From positions 496,001-560,000 of the forward strand of contig CBDDGJ010000003.1 of the NCBI GenBank assembly GCA_965227805.1: a stretch of DNA of 64,000 bases. Direction: 5' to 3'. The stretch is from CBDDGJ01 sp965227805 (GTDB lineage Bacteria; Pseudomonadota; Alphaproteobacteria; RS24). Of this stretch, positions 34,993 to 45,497 are shown one piece after another; the stretch's first letter is position 1, and each line of letters begins with the position of its first letter. The position numbers were made by a program, and so were the translations under genes. The notes under the pieces are model-generated. The model did not search any database and was not told the origin of the DNA. It was given only the letters and a program-made list of their open reading frames with translations.

Positions 34993-36486
34993 CTAGCTTT
35001 CGAGTTTACGCAATAAAAAATCGACATCTTCATCTATGGTCGGGTCTTCGCCGCGTAATTGTTCGATTTTTTTAACGGCATGAATAACAGTTGTATGGTC
35101 ACGCCCGCCAAATTTACGACCAATTTCGGGCAATGAACGTGTGGTTAAATGTTTGGATAAATACATGGCAATCTGCCGTGGCCGTGCCACCGGACGCGCC
35201 CGGCGCGGCGAGAGCATATCGCTAATGCGAATACCAAAATATTCGGCAACCCGCCTTTGCACTTCATCAATCGTCAACCGCCGGTCGCTGGAGCGTAAAA
35301 GGGCGCTTAGCACTTCTGTTGCCATATCCAGCGTTACCGGATTGCCGACAAAAGATGCATAAGCCACAACACGGTTTAATGCGCCTTCCAGCTCCCGAAT
35401 ATTGCTGGCAATGTGGCGGGCGATAAATTCCAAAACATCTGGCGGAATAACCATATCTTCGGCATAGGCGCTAATCGCCTCGGCTTTTGATTGCAAAATG
35501 CCCAAGCGCAATTCATAATCTGTCGGGTGAATATCGGCCACCAGCCCCCACCCCAGACGCGAGCGAATCCGCTCTTCAATGCCTTCTAAATCCGAAGGCG
35601 AGCGGTCGGCAGAAATAACCACTTGCCGGTTATGGTCAACCAGCGCATTGAAGGTGTGGAAAAACTCTTCCTGCGTTGAATCCTTGCCGGCAATGAATTG
35701 AATATCATCAATCATCAGCATATCGACTTCGCGGAATTGTTGCTTAAAGGCCATAACATCCTTAAACCGCAAGGCGCGCACAAATTGATACATAAATTTT
35801 TCTGCTGATAGATATAGCACATTGCGTTCGGGGTGTTTGGTGCGAATTTCCCAGGCAATGGCGTGCATAAGATGCGTCTTTCCTAACCCGACACTGCTAT
35901 AGAGAAAGAGCGGATTAAACCCGACATCTGCCGTTTCACATAGGCGGCGGGCTGCTGCATAAGCCAGTTCATTTGAATTTCCCACAATGAAATTATCAAA
36001 GGTAAAACGCGTATCGAGCGGCGCGCCTAATTCATCGCCAAAACTGCCGGCGTCTGCGGCGGCGGTTTTTTCGTGTTTGGTATTGCGTGCGGTAGGGGGG
36101 GGAGATGCGTTTGTTGCTTGTGGGGGGCGTTTTTCTATAATGCGGGTTTCGGGTGCGGGTTTGCGTTGTGGTTTGGCGGGGTGCACTTCAATCATGATGC
36201 GGCGAATGGCGGTATTTTCGGCTTTCCAGTGATCCAGAATACGCCCGAGATAATGCGACTCGATCCAGCTGCCGATAAATTGGGTGGGCACGCTTAAGAT
36301 AATGCGTCCATTTTGTATATTATCTATGTTAATGAGTTTGAACCAGCTGTTAAATGTTGCATCGCCCAATTCGGCACGCAGGCGAGAGCGCACACGGTGC
36401 CATTGTAATTCGATTTCAGGCATGTGGGCATTCTGGCCCTGTATCTCCTGATTATCCATAGTCTCGGCGTCTATATTATCTTGCAT
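34993..36486 (-). CDS. dnaA: Chromosomal replication initiator DnaA
   Basis: 497 residues. Domain I (WHRVRSRLRAELGDATFNSWF), a Pro/Ala linker, AAA+ core with VGLGKTHLMHA Walker A and MLMIDDIQFIAGK Walker B, and domain IV with the DNA-binding signature GRDHTTVIHAVKKIE. It should open the origin, which may be the repeat-rich region just upstream (36487-37285). Confidence 0.97.
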   Translation of the reverse strand: MQDNIDAETMDNQEIQGQNAHMPEIELQWHRVRSRLRAELGDATFNSWFKLINIDNIQNGRIILSVPTQFIGSWIESHYLGRILDHWKAENTAIRRIMIEVHPAKPQRKPAPETRIIEKRPPQATNASPPPTARNTKHEKTAAADAGSFGDELGAPLDTRFTFDNFIVGNSNELAYAAARRLCETADVGFNPLFLYSSVGLGKTHLMHAIAWEIRTKHPERNVLYLSAEKFMYQFVRALRFKDVMAFKQQFREVDMLMIDDIQFIAGKDSTQEEFFHTFNALVDHNRQVVISADRSPSDLEGIEERIRSRLGWGLVADIHPTDYELRLGILQSKAEAISAYAEDMVIPPDVLEFIARHIASNIRELEGALNRVVAYASFVGNPVTLDMATEVLSALLRSSDRRLTIDEVQRRVAEYFGIRISDMLSPRRARPVARPRQIAMYLSKHLTTRSLPEIGRKFGGRDHTTVIHAVKKIEQLRGEDPTIDEDVDFLLRKLES

Positions 36487-37285
36487 CTGGTATTTATTCC
36501 TGTTTTGCCTTTTATCGGGTCGGCATTTTGTTATGTCTTATGCGTTTGGGTGGAAAATTATACGCTTTTATGAGGCGATATATTTTCAGTGCCACTTTCC
36601 CGCATTATTTTTCCACTTATTGTATTGCTTTCCCGCTTACCGCACCTTTCACTTACTGTCCTGTGGTCTTACTTTCCCGCTTACCGCACTTCACACTTTT
36701 TCTGCACTTTTTCCTGCTTACCGCACCTTTCACTTACTGTCCTGTGGTCTTACTTTCCCGCTTACCGCACTTCACACTTTTTCTGCACTTTTTCCTGCTT
36801 CCCGCACCTTTCACTTACTGTCCTGCTGTCTTACTTTCCCGCTTGCCGCATTGCTCTCCCGCTTACCGCACTTCGCACTTTCTCTGCACTTTTTCCGCAT
36901 CAGGCCATTGTGCACGCCTTATATTTGTTCCCCTTTAGCTATGCATATATATAATTTACGACATGATTATATGTCCATATCCATATATGAGGAAAACTTT
37001 TCCGCTATATGACTTAAGGATATATGCGTTTTGCCGCCCTTTTATGTTGCTTATGTTACGTGGAAGAGGGGGTTTAAGCAAGGTGAAGAAAACAAGAACA
37101 AGGCATTTTTATATATTTTATGCATTATTTTTCACAATTTTATAGCGCCGCCCCGCTGCTCTCTTGGGGGCGTGATGACTTACGTCTGTCTGGAAACCCC
37201 CATAGCTTGATTTCTCGCTTGGTCGAGGCGATGACGTCATGCAATAGGTGGCTATGTCATTATAGATTGTGAAACGAAAAGCGAA
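36487..37285. other. Candidate chromosomal replication origin region
   Basis: About 800 bp between dnaA and the next possible gene, without convincing coding. It contains the 81-bp repeats, two AT-rich stretches (about 36930-37000 and 37105-37145), and a match to the relaxed DnaA box TTWTNCACA at 37128-37136. Only one such match was found by eye, so the call is weak. An alternative is a long dnaA promoter region with the origin elsewhere. Confidence 0.4.
36632..36900. repeat. 81-bp repeats with iteron-like CGCTTACCGCA core
   Basis: Unit starts at 36641, 36722 and 36803, exactly 81 bp apart. The first two units are nearly identical; the third has an extra 18-20 bp. Inside, the core CC[CT]GCTTACCGCA recurs about seven times (from about 36632 to 36870), with one or two changes in some copies. 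The strand is strongly biased (C/T rich). It lies 150 bp upstream of dnaA. Confidence 0.85.
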
Positions 37286-37531
37286 GTGAGTGAAGGCGGG
37301 CTGGATAAACGCACAAATCTGGATAGTTTGCAGCACGCCCTGTTTTTTCATTATCTTACCGGTAAAAAGCCCATTATTGTCATTTATGATATGGATGGCT
37401 GTGAAGGTAAAATTGAATTATCGTATCCGTCAGGCACTTTCACTAACGCCGGCGGAATATCGCACGAGTATAGTGCCCTAATGGCAGATGCGCCATCTAT
37501 AGAATTGAAATATGGTTTCTTAAAAATTTAA
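37286..37531 (+). CDS. Possible small protein of unknown function
   Basis: 81 codons from a GTG. The sequence looks protein-like ([31 protein letters not shown], then [20 protein letters not shown]), with balanced composition. No family recognised and no clear ribosome site (AAGCGAAG is 5-10 bp upstream). It overlaps the rpsT stop by 4 bp on the other strand. Could be a remnant. Confidence 0.35.
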   Translation: MSEGGLDKRTNLDSLQHALFFHYLTGKKPIIVIYDMDGCEGKIELSYPSGTFTNAGGISHEYSALMADAPSIELKYGFLKI

Positions 37532-37791
37532 GAGAGCGCATTTACCCGCCGGTTTAGGCGCGAGATTTTGCGCGCGGCGGTTTTTGCATGCATAATGCCC
37601 TTTTGGGCGGCGCGGGCAATTTCGGGTTGTGCGGCTTTGAAGGCCAAAACAGCATTATCCTTATCGCCGCTGGCGATTGCCTCTTCCACTTTACGAATAA
37701 AGCCGCGCATACGCGTGCGCCGGCTTTTATTGCGTTCTGTGCGCCGCGCGATTTTGCGAACCATTTTTTTGGCGGATTTCGTGTTGGCCAT
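37528..37791 (-). CDS. rpsT: 30S ribosomal protein S20
   Basis: 87 residues, highly basic: [29 protein letters not shown] at the start and [23 protein letters not shown] at the end are diagnostic of S20. It binds 16S rRNA early in 30S assembly. The location upstream of dnaA is the common alphaproteobacterial arrangement. Confidence 0.97.
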   Translation of the reverse strand: MANTKSAKKMVRKIARRTERNKSRRTRMRGFIRKVEEAIASGDKDNAVLAFKAAQPEIARAAQKGIMHAKTAARKISRLNRRVNALS

Positions 37792-37858
37792 TATTTATCT
37801 CACTTCATATTTGCTATGTGGCGCGGTTATAAGCAAAAGTGAAAATAAGGTCAAGGGG

Positions 37859-38635
37859 TTAGCTATCGGTAAATTTCGGGTTACGCTTTTCAACAAACGC
37901 ATTCATGCCTTCTTGCTTATCATTGGTGGCAAATAAGGCATGAAATACCCGCCGTTCAAACAAAATACCCTCGGCCAATGTGGTTTCATAGGCGCGGTTT
38001 ACGCTCTCTTTTGCCACGATAAGCGCGGGCAAAGATTTCTCGGCAATTTTGGTCGCCACGTCAAGCGCTTCATCTAGCAATTTATCTGCCGGAATAATGC
38101 GGCTTACAAGCCCGCATCTTTCGGCCTCTTGCGCGTCCATCATGCGTCCGGTCAGGCACATTTCCATCGCCTTGGATTTACCGACAAAACGGGTGAGCCG
38201 CTGCGTGCCGCCCGCGCCCGGGATAACCCCTAAATTTATCTCGGGCTGGCCGAATTTAGCCGTATCGGCAGCAAGAATAAAATCGCACATCATGGCCAAT
38301 TCGCACCCGCCGCCCAAAGCATAGCCCGCAACGGCAGCAATAACAGGTTTACGCGCCTTTTCAACCGCCCGCCAATTCCTGCCGATAAAATCTTCCTTAA
38401 ACACATCCATATAGGATTTTTCCTGCATCTCTTTAATATCAGCACCTGCTGCAAAGGCTTTTTCCGAACCGGTAAGAATGATGCACCCGATTTTTTCATC
38501 CGCCTCCCAGCCTTCAATCGCATGGGTTAGCTCTTGCATAAGCGCATTGCACAGCGCATTGAGGGCATTGGGGCGGTGCAAGGTAATAATGCCCACCGCA
38601 CCTTTGGTTTCGGTAAGAATATTTTCATATTTCAT
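37859..38635 (-). CDS. Enoyl-CoA hydratase
   Basis: 258 residues of the crotonase fold. The oxyanion-hole segments [10 protein letters not shown] and [19 protein letters not shown] and the catalytic Glu stretch [16 protein letters not shown] are intact, including both catalytic-Glu positions of true hydratases. It hydrates 2-enoyl-CoA in beta-oxidation. The neighbourhood with mutM and rpsT is conserved in many alphaproteobacteria. Confidence 0.92.
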   Translation of the reverse strand: MKYENILTETKGAVGIITLHRPNALNALCNALMQELTHAIEGWEADEKIGCIILTGSEKAFAAGADIKEMQEKSYMDVFKEDFIGRNWRAVEKARKPVIAAVAGYALGGGCELAMMCDFILAADTAKFGQPEINLGVIPGAGGTQRLTRFVGKSKAMEMCLTGRMMDAQEAERCGLVSRIIPADKLLDEALDVATKIAEKSLPALIVAKESVNRAYETTLAEGILFERRVFHALFATNDKQEGMNAFVEKRNPKFTDS

Positions 38636-38748
38636 ATCAGCATCCTCTCATCACCTTTCGTGGTGTTTCGCATAATTTGCCAATAATATGGCGTTCGGGC
38701 AAGCCATTATTACAGGTTTTCCACATATCCCAAGCGGGCTATGATGGC

Positions 38749-39132
38749 TCATGGGCGCGCTTCGCTGCTATGCGGGGTTAGGTCAAATGTAACATAAATA
38801 TCCACAATCTCTATGTGCAAAGCCTCATTTCCACGTGTAAAATAAAGTTTATGTGTCGCATCCGTTTTATCTTTCCAACCAAGATTGGGCAATGTCGTCC
38901 GGTAAAAGTCGATAATATCACCGGCGAGAAACGCGCCCTTGGCGCGTGCATGTATAATGCGCCCTGCGGGTTTATCAAAAATCACGGCTTCCTCGGTAAT
39001 CTCATGCAAAGCCGGTGCAAGGGGAATATCCGGCGCATTTTGCAAATAAAAATCAGCTGTATGCGCCGCGAAGGGAACAAGCCAGACCAGCATCGCCAGC
39101 AGATGGCGCATCACTTTAGCCATGTGTCGCAT
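38749..39132 (-). CDS. Conserved hypothetical exported protein
   Basis: About 127 residues with an N-terminal signal peptide (MRHLLAMLVWLVPFAAHTA). The mature part has VIFDKPAGRIIHARAKG, DFYRTTLPNLGW and LYFTRGNEALHIEI, a pattern I associate with small alphaproteobacterial periplasmic proteins next to mutM/enoyl-CoA hydratase. No activity is known. Start uncertain: ATGs at 39132, 39123 and 39111. Confidence 0.7.
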   Translation of the reverse strand: MRHMAKVMRHLLAMLVWLVPFAAHTADFYLQNAPDIPLAPALHEITEEAVIFDKPAGRIIHARAKGAFLAGDIIDFYRTTLPNLGWKDKTDATHKLYFTRGNEALHIEIVDIYVTFDLTPHSSEARP

Positions 39133-39153
39133 CGTCTCTTCTCTTCTTCTCTC

Positions 39154-40011
39154 TTATTTTTGGCATTGGGGACAATAAAAACTAGATCGCCCCGCCTGCA
39201 CAATGCGCTCAATCACGCCATCACATGTTTTATTAGCACATAATTTCCCTTCGCGGCCATAAACCTTAAAATTATGTTGAAAATAGCCGCGTGCCCCATC
39301 GCCCGAACGAAAATCGCGCAAAGTCGAGCCGCCCGCCCGAATCGCTGCCCGCAAAACCTTACGAATGGCCACACGCAAGGCGGCTATTTCCGTTTTGTCA
39401 AGCGTTCCGGCTTGTCTGCGTGGCGATATGCCCGTCATAAAAAGCGCCTCGCATACATAAATATTACCCAGCCCCGCAATCAATCTTTGATCTAACAGGG
39501 CGGATTTTATAAGCGTCGTCTTGCCCGCAAGGCAATCGGCAAGATAGGCACGGGTAAGGCGATCGCCCAAAGGTTCAACCCCCACATGCCTAAAATATTT
39601 ATGCTGCTCTATATCCGTAGCAGGCAGCAAATCCATATAGCCGAAGCGGCGCGGATCGCTAAACCGCACTATTTTATTGTCATCCAGCAAAAGCGTAACA
39701 TGCTCATGCGTTTCCGCCCGCTTTATATAGCTGGGGGGCTTAGACAGCGCATCAATAGAAAAGCGCCCCGTCATGCCCAAATGCGTCACCCATATATAAG
39801 GGTCACTATCCGGCTTTTGTAAGGTAATTAGCAGATATTTTGCCCGCCTATCAATATGCATGATGCGGCTACCGCGTAAAATATGCGTAAACTGTGCCGG
39901 AAAGGGAAAGCGTAAATCCGCCCTGTGCAGCTTGGCGCGCATAATCTGCCGCCCCTCTATATGCGTGGCAAGCGCGGTGCGGACGGTTTCAACTTCGGGA
40001 AGCTCTGGCAT
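39154..40011 (-). CDS. mutM: Formamidopyrimidine-DNA glycosylase
   Basis: 285 residues. Catalytic Pro2/Glu3 are in MPELPEVETVR, the H2TH region has LLDQRLIAGLGNIYVCEALF, and the C-terminal zinc finger is C-x4-C...C-x2-C (CANKTC, CPQC) with the loop QAGRSSFY. It removes 8-oxoguanine and nicks the abasic site. Divergent from ubiE with a 74-bp gap. Confidence 0.96.
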   Translation of the reverse strand: MPELPEVETVRTALATHIEGRQIMRAKLHRADLRFPFPAQFTHILRGSRIMHIDRRAKYLLITLQKPDSDPYIWVTHLGMTGRFSIDALSKPPSYIKRAETHEHVTLLLDDNKIVRFSDPRRFGYMDLLPATDIEQHKYFRHVGVEPLGDRLTRAYLADCLAGKTTLIKSALLDQRLIAGLGNIYVCEALFMTGISPRRQAGTLDKTEIAALRVAIRKVLRAAIRAGGSTLRDFRSGDGARGYFQHNFKVYGREGKLCANKTCDGVIERIVQAGRSSFYCPQCQK

Positions 40012-40085
40012 AATTCATTATACGCCTTTGTGGTGTGATTTGAAACTGGTATTTATGCGGCATTTCCGCTATTGTCTTGCCCATA

Positions 40086-40853
40086 ATGGCACATAATGAC
40101 CCCACACATACCTCTTTCGGTTTTCGCGACGTTGCTATAGACGAAAAACAAGGGCTTGTGCGCGGTGTATTTGACCGTGTGGCGGGGCAATATGACATAA
40201 TGAATGATATGATGTCGCTGGGCGTGCATCGCTTATGGAAAGCACATTTCATCCGCACCCTGCCGCTTAATCACCCGCATATCACCATGCTCGATATGGC
40301 AGGGGGCACCGGCGATATTGCCTTTCACGCCTATAAAGCGCGGGGCAAACAAAATAAGCAGCTGGCAATGCGCATTATGGATATAAATCATGACATGTTG
40401 TGCGAAGGCCATAGACGTGCACAAAAAAACGGCATGTTACCCCATGTGGATTTCATGACGGGCAATGCAGAGCAGGTGCCTTTAGCCTCTGCATCTGTGG
40501 ATATTTATACCATTAGTTTGGGCATACGCAATGTGACCCATCGCGCGCACGCGCTTCGGGAAGCCTATCGCGTTCTTAAGCCGGGGGGGTGTTTTGCCTG
40601 CCTCGAATTTTCACCCCTTGCCGATACGCTGTTTGGCAAAATCTATGATGCCTATTCTTTTCACCTTGTGCCGGCCATCGGAAAACTTATCGTTGGTGAT
40701 AGCGAACCCTATCGCTATTTGGTGGAGAGCATTCGCCGCTTTCCCCATGCCGATGACTTCGCCACAGAGATAAAAGCTGCAGGCTTTTCCAGGGTGGGTT
40801 ACACATATTTAAGCAATGGTATTGTCGCCATACATAAGGGGTGGCGCTTATGA
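40086..40853 (+). CDS. ubiE: Ubiquinone/menaquinone biosynthesis C-methyltransferase
   Basis: 255 residues from ATG 40086; a TTG 9 bp upstream is less likely. Starts THTSFGFRDVAIDEKQGLV and has VFDRVAGQYDIMNDMMSLGVHRLWK, the SAM site LDMAGGTGDI, and PGGCFACLEFS. It adds the C-methyl group in ubiquinone synthesis. It overlaps ubiB by ATGA. Confidence 0.95.
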   Translation: MAHNDPTHTSFGFRDVAIDEKQGLVRGVFDRVAGQYDIMNDMMSLGVHRLWKAHFIRTLPLNHPHITMLDMAGGTGDIAFHAYKARGKQNKQLAMRIMDINHDMLCEGHRRAQKNGMLPHVDFMTGNAEQVPLASASVDIYTISLGIRNVTHRAHALREAYRVLKPGGCFACLEFSPLADTLFGKIYDAYSFHLVPAIGKLIVGDSEPYRYLVESIRRFPHADDFATEIKAAGFSRVGYTYLSNGIVAIHKGWRL

Positions 40854-42361
40854 TCCGCCGCCTTATCGACATATCACGCCTTATCCGCATGTTTCGGCTT
40901 ATTGCCGCGCAAGATGCCTTTTTGCCCCCCGACTTCAAATATGCGGCGCCGGCCTCTGTCAAACTCGCCCGCATAATTTTCACGCTGGGTGCGCCGCGCT
41001 TTTCCGAAAAAAACCGCAGCAATGCGCTTTCCGATTATATTCGTAAATTAGGGCCATCCTATATCAAATTCGGGCAGCTTTTCGCCACGCGTCCCGATCT
41101 AGTGGGTGAGGCAATGGCGGCAGATTTACAGCATTTACAAGATGATCTACCGCCTTTTGCAAAAATGCATGTAGATGCGCTTCTGGCTCAGGAATTGGAA
41201 CCGCATGCGCGTCCGTTTCGTGCGCTAAGCCCGCCTGTTGCCGCTGCTTCTGTTGCGCAAGTCCATAAAGCGAAAAGCCGGATTGCGCCCGACACATATT
41301 ATGCCGTTAAAATTTTACGGCCACACATTCATAAGATAGTTGCACGCGAGCTAGGTGCTTTTAGATTTTGTGCGCGTGTGAGTGAAAAACTTATTCCGTC
41401 CACGCGCCGCCTAAAGCTGGTGGAAACGGTTGATATGCTTGAACGCGTGGTCAGTATGGAGCTGGATTTACGCTATGAGGCCGCCGCGCTTTCGCGTATG
41501 CAGCAAAATTGCACAGCAACACCGGGCTTTCGCGTGCCGACAATTATATGGCAAGGCACAGGCAAAAATGTGCTGACCATGCAGTGGATAGACGGCATTT
41601 CAGCAGCGGATATAGATGCACTAAAAGCCGCCGGGCATGATATGGAAAAACTTGCAACCACGCTGATTCACAGTTTTTTATATCACACCTTAAATGATGG
41701 CTTTTTTCATGCAGATATGCATCAGGGAAATTTACTCATTGAGGCAACAGGCGATATAATCGCGCTCGATTGGGGCATTACCGGACATATCGACAAGCAA
41801 ACCCAGCTTTATCTTGCACAGATTTTACACGGGTTTGTTATCAGCGATTATATAAAAGTCGCCCACGCGCATTTTGATGCGGGCTATGTGCCCGCCGATC
41901 AATCCGTAGATAAATTTGCACAAGCCCTGCGGTTTATTGGCGCGCCAATACGCAATCAAAAGGCGGGAGACATTTCTATTGCCCATTTTCTGAGTAAATT
42001 ATTTGAAGTCGCCGCCCAGTTTAATATGCAGACGCAAATACAATTACTCCTTTTACAAAAAACCATGGTGGTCGTTGAAGGTGTGGCGCGCAGTTTTTAT
42101 CCGGATATAAATTTCTGGGATATTGCAGAGGCGGTGATAACAGACTGGTTCAAACGAAACATGGGTCCCCGCCGGATTATTGATGAAGCAAAAATAATGC
42201 TTAAAACCGCGCAGCATATGCCGCGCCTCATAGAGAAAATAGAAAAAAGCCTCGAAGAACAACCACCCCCCCCCACGCCCGATTATGTCGCCCGCTTTCT
42301 TGCCTTACTTGCCCTTTGCGCTGCTTTGGGGGTAGGGGTTTATTATGGTATGGCATTATAA
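40850..42361 (+). CDS. ubiB: Ubiquinone biosynthesis protein UbiB
   Basis: 503 residues of the ABC1/ADCK atypical kinase family. Family marks: LGPSYIKFGQLFATRPDL (KxGQ), the Ala-rich nucleotide loop PPVAAASVAQVHKA, DGFFHADMHQGNLLI and IALDWG. Two C-terminal hydrophobic helices (RFLALLALCAALGVGVYYGMAL) anchor it to the membrane. It acts as an ATPase supporting coenzyme Q assembly. Translationally coupled to ubiE. Confidence 0.95.
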   Translation: MIRRLIDISRLIRMFRLIAAQDAFLPPDFKYAAPASVKLARIIFTLGAPRFSEKNRSNALSDYIRKLGPSYIKFGQLFATRPDLVGEAMAADLQHLQDDLPPFAKMHVDALLAQELEPHARPFRALSPPVAAASVAQVHKAKSRIAPDTYYAVKILRPHIHKIVARELGAFRFCARVSEKLIPSTRRLKLVETVDMLERVVSMELDLRYEAAALSRMQQNCTATPGFRVPTIIWQGTGKNVLTMQWIDGISAADIDALKAAGHDMEKLATTLIHSFLYHTLNDGFFHADMHQGNLLIEATGDIIALDWGITGHIDKQTQLYLAQILHGFVISDYIKVAHAHFDAGYVPADQSVDKFAQALRFIGAPIRNQKAGDISIAHFLSKLFEVAAQFNMQTQIQLLLLQKTMVVVEGVARSFYPDINFWDIAEAVITDWFKRNMGPRRIIDEAKIMLKTAQHMPRLIEKIEKSLEEQPPPPTPDYVARFLALLALCAALGVGVYYGMAL

Positions 42362-42419
42362 TACAAAAAATAGGCGGAAATGGTAGATTTTTACTTTTTC
42401 AAAATGTATAATCTAGGCC

Positions 42420-43646
42420 ATGAAACGTGTTTTGCTCATTATTGGCGGGGGTATTGCCGCCTATAAAACGCCGGAGCTGGTGCGCCAATTACGCGCGCAT
42501 AATCTGGCGGTGCGTTGCCTGCTAACGGCGGCAGGCGCGCAATTTGTTTCGTCGCTATCTTTGGCCAGTGTTTCCGGCGATAAGGTTTATGAAAACCTGT
42601 TTGATCTTAATGATGAAGCTGAAATGGGGCATATTCAGCTTTCGCGCAATGCTGATATGATTTTGGTGGCACCGGCAACGGCAAATTTAATTGCCAAAAT
42701 GGCGCATGGGCTGGCCGATGATTTGGCCGGCACAACACTGCTTGCAACCGATAAGCCGGTTATGATTGCGCCGGCCATGAATGTGCGTATGTGGGAACAT
42801 ACCGCCACCAAACGTAATATTGAGCGGCTTGGGGCAGATGGCGTTGATATAATCGGCCCGGATGAAGGCGATATGGCCTGTGGCGAGTTTGGCTTTGGGC
42901 GTATGTGTGAGCCTGCCGCCATTGCTGGCTGCGTTGCTGCAAAATGCAATCCCAAAAAAGAGACACCGCTTGCGGGGAAAAAAATTCTCATAACCGCAGG
43001 GCCAACCCATGAGGCGATTGACCCTGTGCGCTATATTGCCAATCGCTCTTCAGGCAAGCAGGGCTATGCCATTGCTGAGGCTTGTGCCGGCCTAGGCGGT
43101 GATGTCACGCTGATTAGCGGACCGACTGCTTTGCCCGCGCCGTCTGATCTTACCACAATTCGGGTGGAAAGCGCGCGCGATATGCATCATGCCGTCCAGC
43201 AAAATTTGCCGACCCATATCGCCATATTAACCGCCGCCGTTGCCGATTGGCATGTCAAATATTCTGCTCCCGAAAAACTAAAAAAACAAAATCAAGCCCC
43301 GCCGCCGCAGTTGGAATTGATCGAAAATCCCGATATTCTTGCCTGGCTATGCAATGATGCTACACCGCGCCCCGATATGATTATCGGTTTTGCCGCCGAA
43401 ACCGAAAATGTGCTGGATTATGCCCGCCAAAAACGTGAGCGTAAAAAATGCGACTGGATTATTGCAAATGATGTATCGCCTGCCTTTAATGTGATGGGGG
43501 GCGACATGAATAAAATACATATTATCGGCAAAGATATTTGTGAAAGCTGGGATAGAGCAAGCAAACAGAGTGTTGGTGAAAAATTAGCGCAGTTCATCGC
43601 GCATCAGTTTAACGCACAGGAAAAAACACATGCAGCTTCCCATTAA
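42420..43646 (+). CDS. coaBC: Bifunctional phosphopantothenoylcysteine decarboxylase/synthetase
   Basis: 408 residues. The flavin-dependent CoaC half has [26 protein letters not shown] and CGEFGFGRM; the CoaB half has [27 protein letters not shown] and [10 protein letters not shown]. It makes 4'-phosphopantetheine for CoA. 17 bp overlap with dut. Confidence 0.95.
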   Translation: MKRVLLIIGGGIAAYKTPELVRQLRAHNLAVRCLLTAAGAQFVSSLSLASVSGDKVYENLFDLNDEAEMGHIQLSRNADMILVAPATANLIAKMAHGLADDLAGTTLLATDKPVMIAPAMNVRMWEHTATKRNIERLGADGVDIIGPDEGDMACGEFGFGRMCEPAAIAGCVAAKCNPKKETPLAGKKILITAGPTHEAIDPVRYIANRSSGKQGYAIAEACAGLGGDVTLISGPTALPAPSDLTTIRVESARDMHHAVQQNLPTHIAILTAAVADWHVKYSAPEKLKKQNQAPPPQLELIENPDILAWLCNDATPRPDMIIGFAAETENVLDYARQKRERKKCDWIIANDVSPAFNVMGGDMNKIHIIGKDICESWDRASKQSVGEKLAQFIAHQFNAQEKTHAASH

Positions 43647-44070
43647 ACAATTACCCCATGGTGCAGATTTACCCTTACCCGCATATGAAAGCACCCACGC
43701 TGCCGGCATGGATATACGCGCCGCACTTGATGCACCGCTTACGCTTTCCCCCATGGCGCATGCCCTTATTCCCACCGGCTTTGCTATGGCTGTGCCGCAT
43801 GGTTATGAAGCGCAAATTCGCCCGCGCTCTGGGCTTGCGGCTAAATATGGTATAAGTGTGCTCAACACACCCGGCACGATTGATAGTGATTATCGCGGCG
43901 AGGTGAAGATTATTTTAATCAATCTAGGCACACAAGATTTTACCATTACCCGCGGGGAGCGCATCGCGCAAATGGTTATCGCGCCCCTTATCCAGGCGCA
44001 CCCCCGCCAGGTTCGCGCATTAGACGAAACCGCCCGCGGTGAAGGCGGCTTTGGGTCAACAGGGCGCTAA
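43630..44070 (+). CDS. dut: dUTP pyrophosphatase
   Basis: 146 residues with all five dUTPase motifs: [37 protein letters not shown] and the C-terminal [10 protein letters not shown] arm. It hydrolyses dUTP to dUMP. It overlaps coaBC and is followed after 3 bp by the Rrf2 gene. Confidence 0.96.
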   Translation: MQLPIKQLPHGADLPLPAYESTHAAGMDIRAALDAPLTLSPMAHALIPTGFAMAVPHGYEAQIRPRSGLAAKYGISVLNTPGTIDSDYRGEVKIILINLGTQDFTITRGERIAQMVIAPLIQAHPRQVRALDETARGEGGFGSTGR

Positions 44071-44073
44071 ACC

Positions 44074-44514
44074 ATGTTGCAGCTATCAAAAAAAACATTA
44101 TTGGCATTGGAAGCCGTTTTGGATGTTGCCATTCATGCCCGCCCTGACCCCGTGCAAGCGCGCCAAATCACCAAGCGGCAAGGCGTGCCGCAACGCTATT
44201 TGGAGCATATTATGCAAGCGCTTGCGCGTGCCGATATTTTACGTAGCATACGCGGTCCACGCGGTGGTTATCGTCTGGCACGCGAAAGGCGGCGCATCAC
44301 CATAGGCCACATTATGCATGCCATAGCAGCCGCAGACCATGACGAAACATCCATTGCAGTTACCTCTATTTTGGGACAAAAAACCCTAAAGCCCTTATGT
44401 GATGATATACAAAATATGATTCACGACCAGATAGGCAATATTACCATAGATGATTTGTTGCGCGATTATAATGAAGACATACACCCAAACCCCGAAACGG
44501 ATTTTACTATTTAA
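44074..44514 (+). CDS. Rrf2 family transcriptional regulator
   Basis: 146 residues. Winged helix with ITKRQGVPQRYLEHIMQAL and RGPRGGYRLARERRRITIGHIMHAI. The three-Cys iron-sulfur cluster site of IscR/RirA is absent; only one Cys (KPLCDD) is present. That pattern, and the cysK gene 17 bp downstream, suggest a CymR-like regulator of cysteine synthesis; this is inference from context. Confidence 0.85.
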   Translation: MLQLSKKTLLALEAVLDVAIHARPDPVQARQITKRQGVPQRYLEHIMQALARADILRSIRGPRGGYRLARERRRITIGHIMHAIAAADHDETSIAVTSILGQKTLKPLCDDIQNMIHDQIGNITIDDLLRDYNEDIHPNPETDFTI

Positions 44515-44531
44515 CATAAAGGAGAAAACTG

Positions 44532-45494
44532 ATGCCCCATCCCGAACAAGGTAAAGGATATGGATATATTTTTGATACGATTGCCGATACAATCGGAAAT
44601 ACGCCCTTGGTGCGTCTGTCTAAACTAGCGGCCACAGAAAATATCTCGGCAGATATTCTGGCCAAGCTCGAATTTTTTAACCCCATTGCCAGTGTAAAAG
44701 ACCGCATCGGCGTTGCCATGATTGAAGCGCTTGAAACGCAGGGTAAAATTACCAATGATACTGTTTTGGTAGAGCCGACCTCTGGCAATACAGGCATTGC
44801 GCTGGCCTTTGCCTGTGCGACAAAGGGCTATAAATTGGTGTTATGCATGCCCGAAAGCATGTCATTAGAGCGGCGTAAATTGCTGGTTTTATTCGGCGCG
44901 CAATTAGAGCTTACCCCTGCCGAAAAAGGCATGAAAGGCGCGATTGCCCGCGCCGAGGAATTGCTGGCGCAAAACCCGAGCTGGGTGATGCCACAACAAT
45001 TTGATAATCCGGCCAATCCGCAAATTCACCGCGTATCAACGGCAGAAGAAATCTGGAATGATACACAAGGCGGGGTCGATGTCGTTATTTCCGGCGTGGG
45101 CACGGGTGGCACATTTACCGGTGTCGGGTCTGTGCTAAAACAAAAAAAGCCGGATGTGAAAATGATTGCGGTTGAGCCCGAAGATAGTCCGGTGCTTTCG
45201 GGCGGCGCAGGCGGGCCGCATAAAATTCAGGGCATTGGCGCAGGCTTTGTGCCGGGTAATATGGATATGGCTTTGATTGACGAGATCATTACCATTGGCA
45301 ATGAGACCGCATTTCATATGGCGCGCCGTGCTGCCCGTCTGGAAGGCGTTGCCGGGGGCATAAGCTCCGGTGCAGCCTTAGCGGCGGCGCTGGAAGTGGG
45401 CGCCCGCCCTGATATGGCGGGCAAGCAGATTGTGGTGATTATTCCGAGCTTTGCAGAGCGTTATCTTTCGACTGCCTTGTTTGAAGGTCTATAA
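44532..45494 (+). CDS. cysK: Cysteine synthase A
   Basis: 320 residues, PLP fold II. PLP lysine in [11 protein letters not shown], substrate loop [11 protein letters not shown], phosphate loop [10 protein letters not shown], and the C-terminal [11 protein letters not shown]. It makes cysteine from O-acetylserine and sulfide. SD AAAGGAGAA. In an operon with the Rrf2 gene and the ThiF/MoeB gene (3-bp gap). Confidence 0.95.
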   Translation: MPHPEQGKGYGYIFDTIADTIGNTPLVRLSKLAATENISADILAKLEFFNPIASVKDRIGVAMIEALETQGKITNDTVLVEPTSGNTGIALAFACATKGYKLVLCMPESMSLERRKLLVLFGAQLELTPAEKGMKGAIARAEELLAQNPSWVMPQQFDNPANPQIHRVSTAEEIWNDTQGGVDVVISGVGTGGTFTGVGSVLKQKKPDVKMIAVEPEDSPVLSGGAGGPHKIQGIGAGFVPGNMDMALIDEIITIGNETAFHMARRAARLEGVAGGISSGAALAAALEVGARPDMAGKQIVVIIPSFAERYLSTALFEGL

Positions 45495-45497
45495 TTT

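Noticed and set aside
36528..37012. Three long overlapping plus-strand frames over the repeats upstream of dnaA
   Set aside because: They stay open only because the 81-bp unit is a multiple of three and lacks stops; the products are repetitive Phe/Cys/Leu-rich strings in all three frames, so they are not genes.
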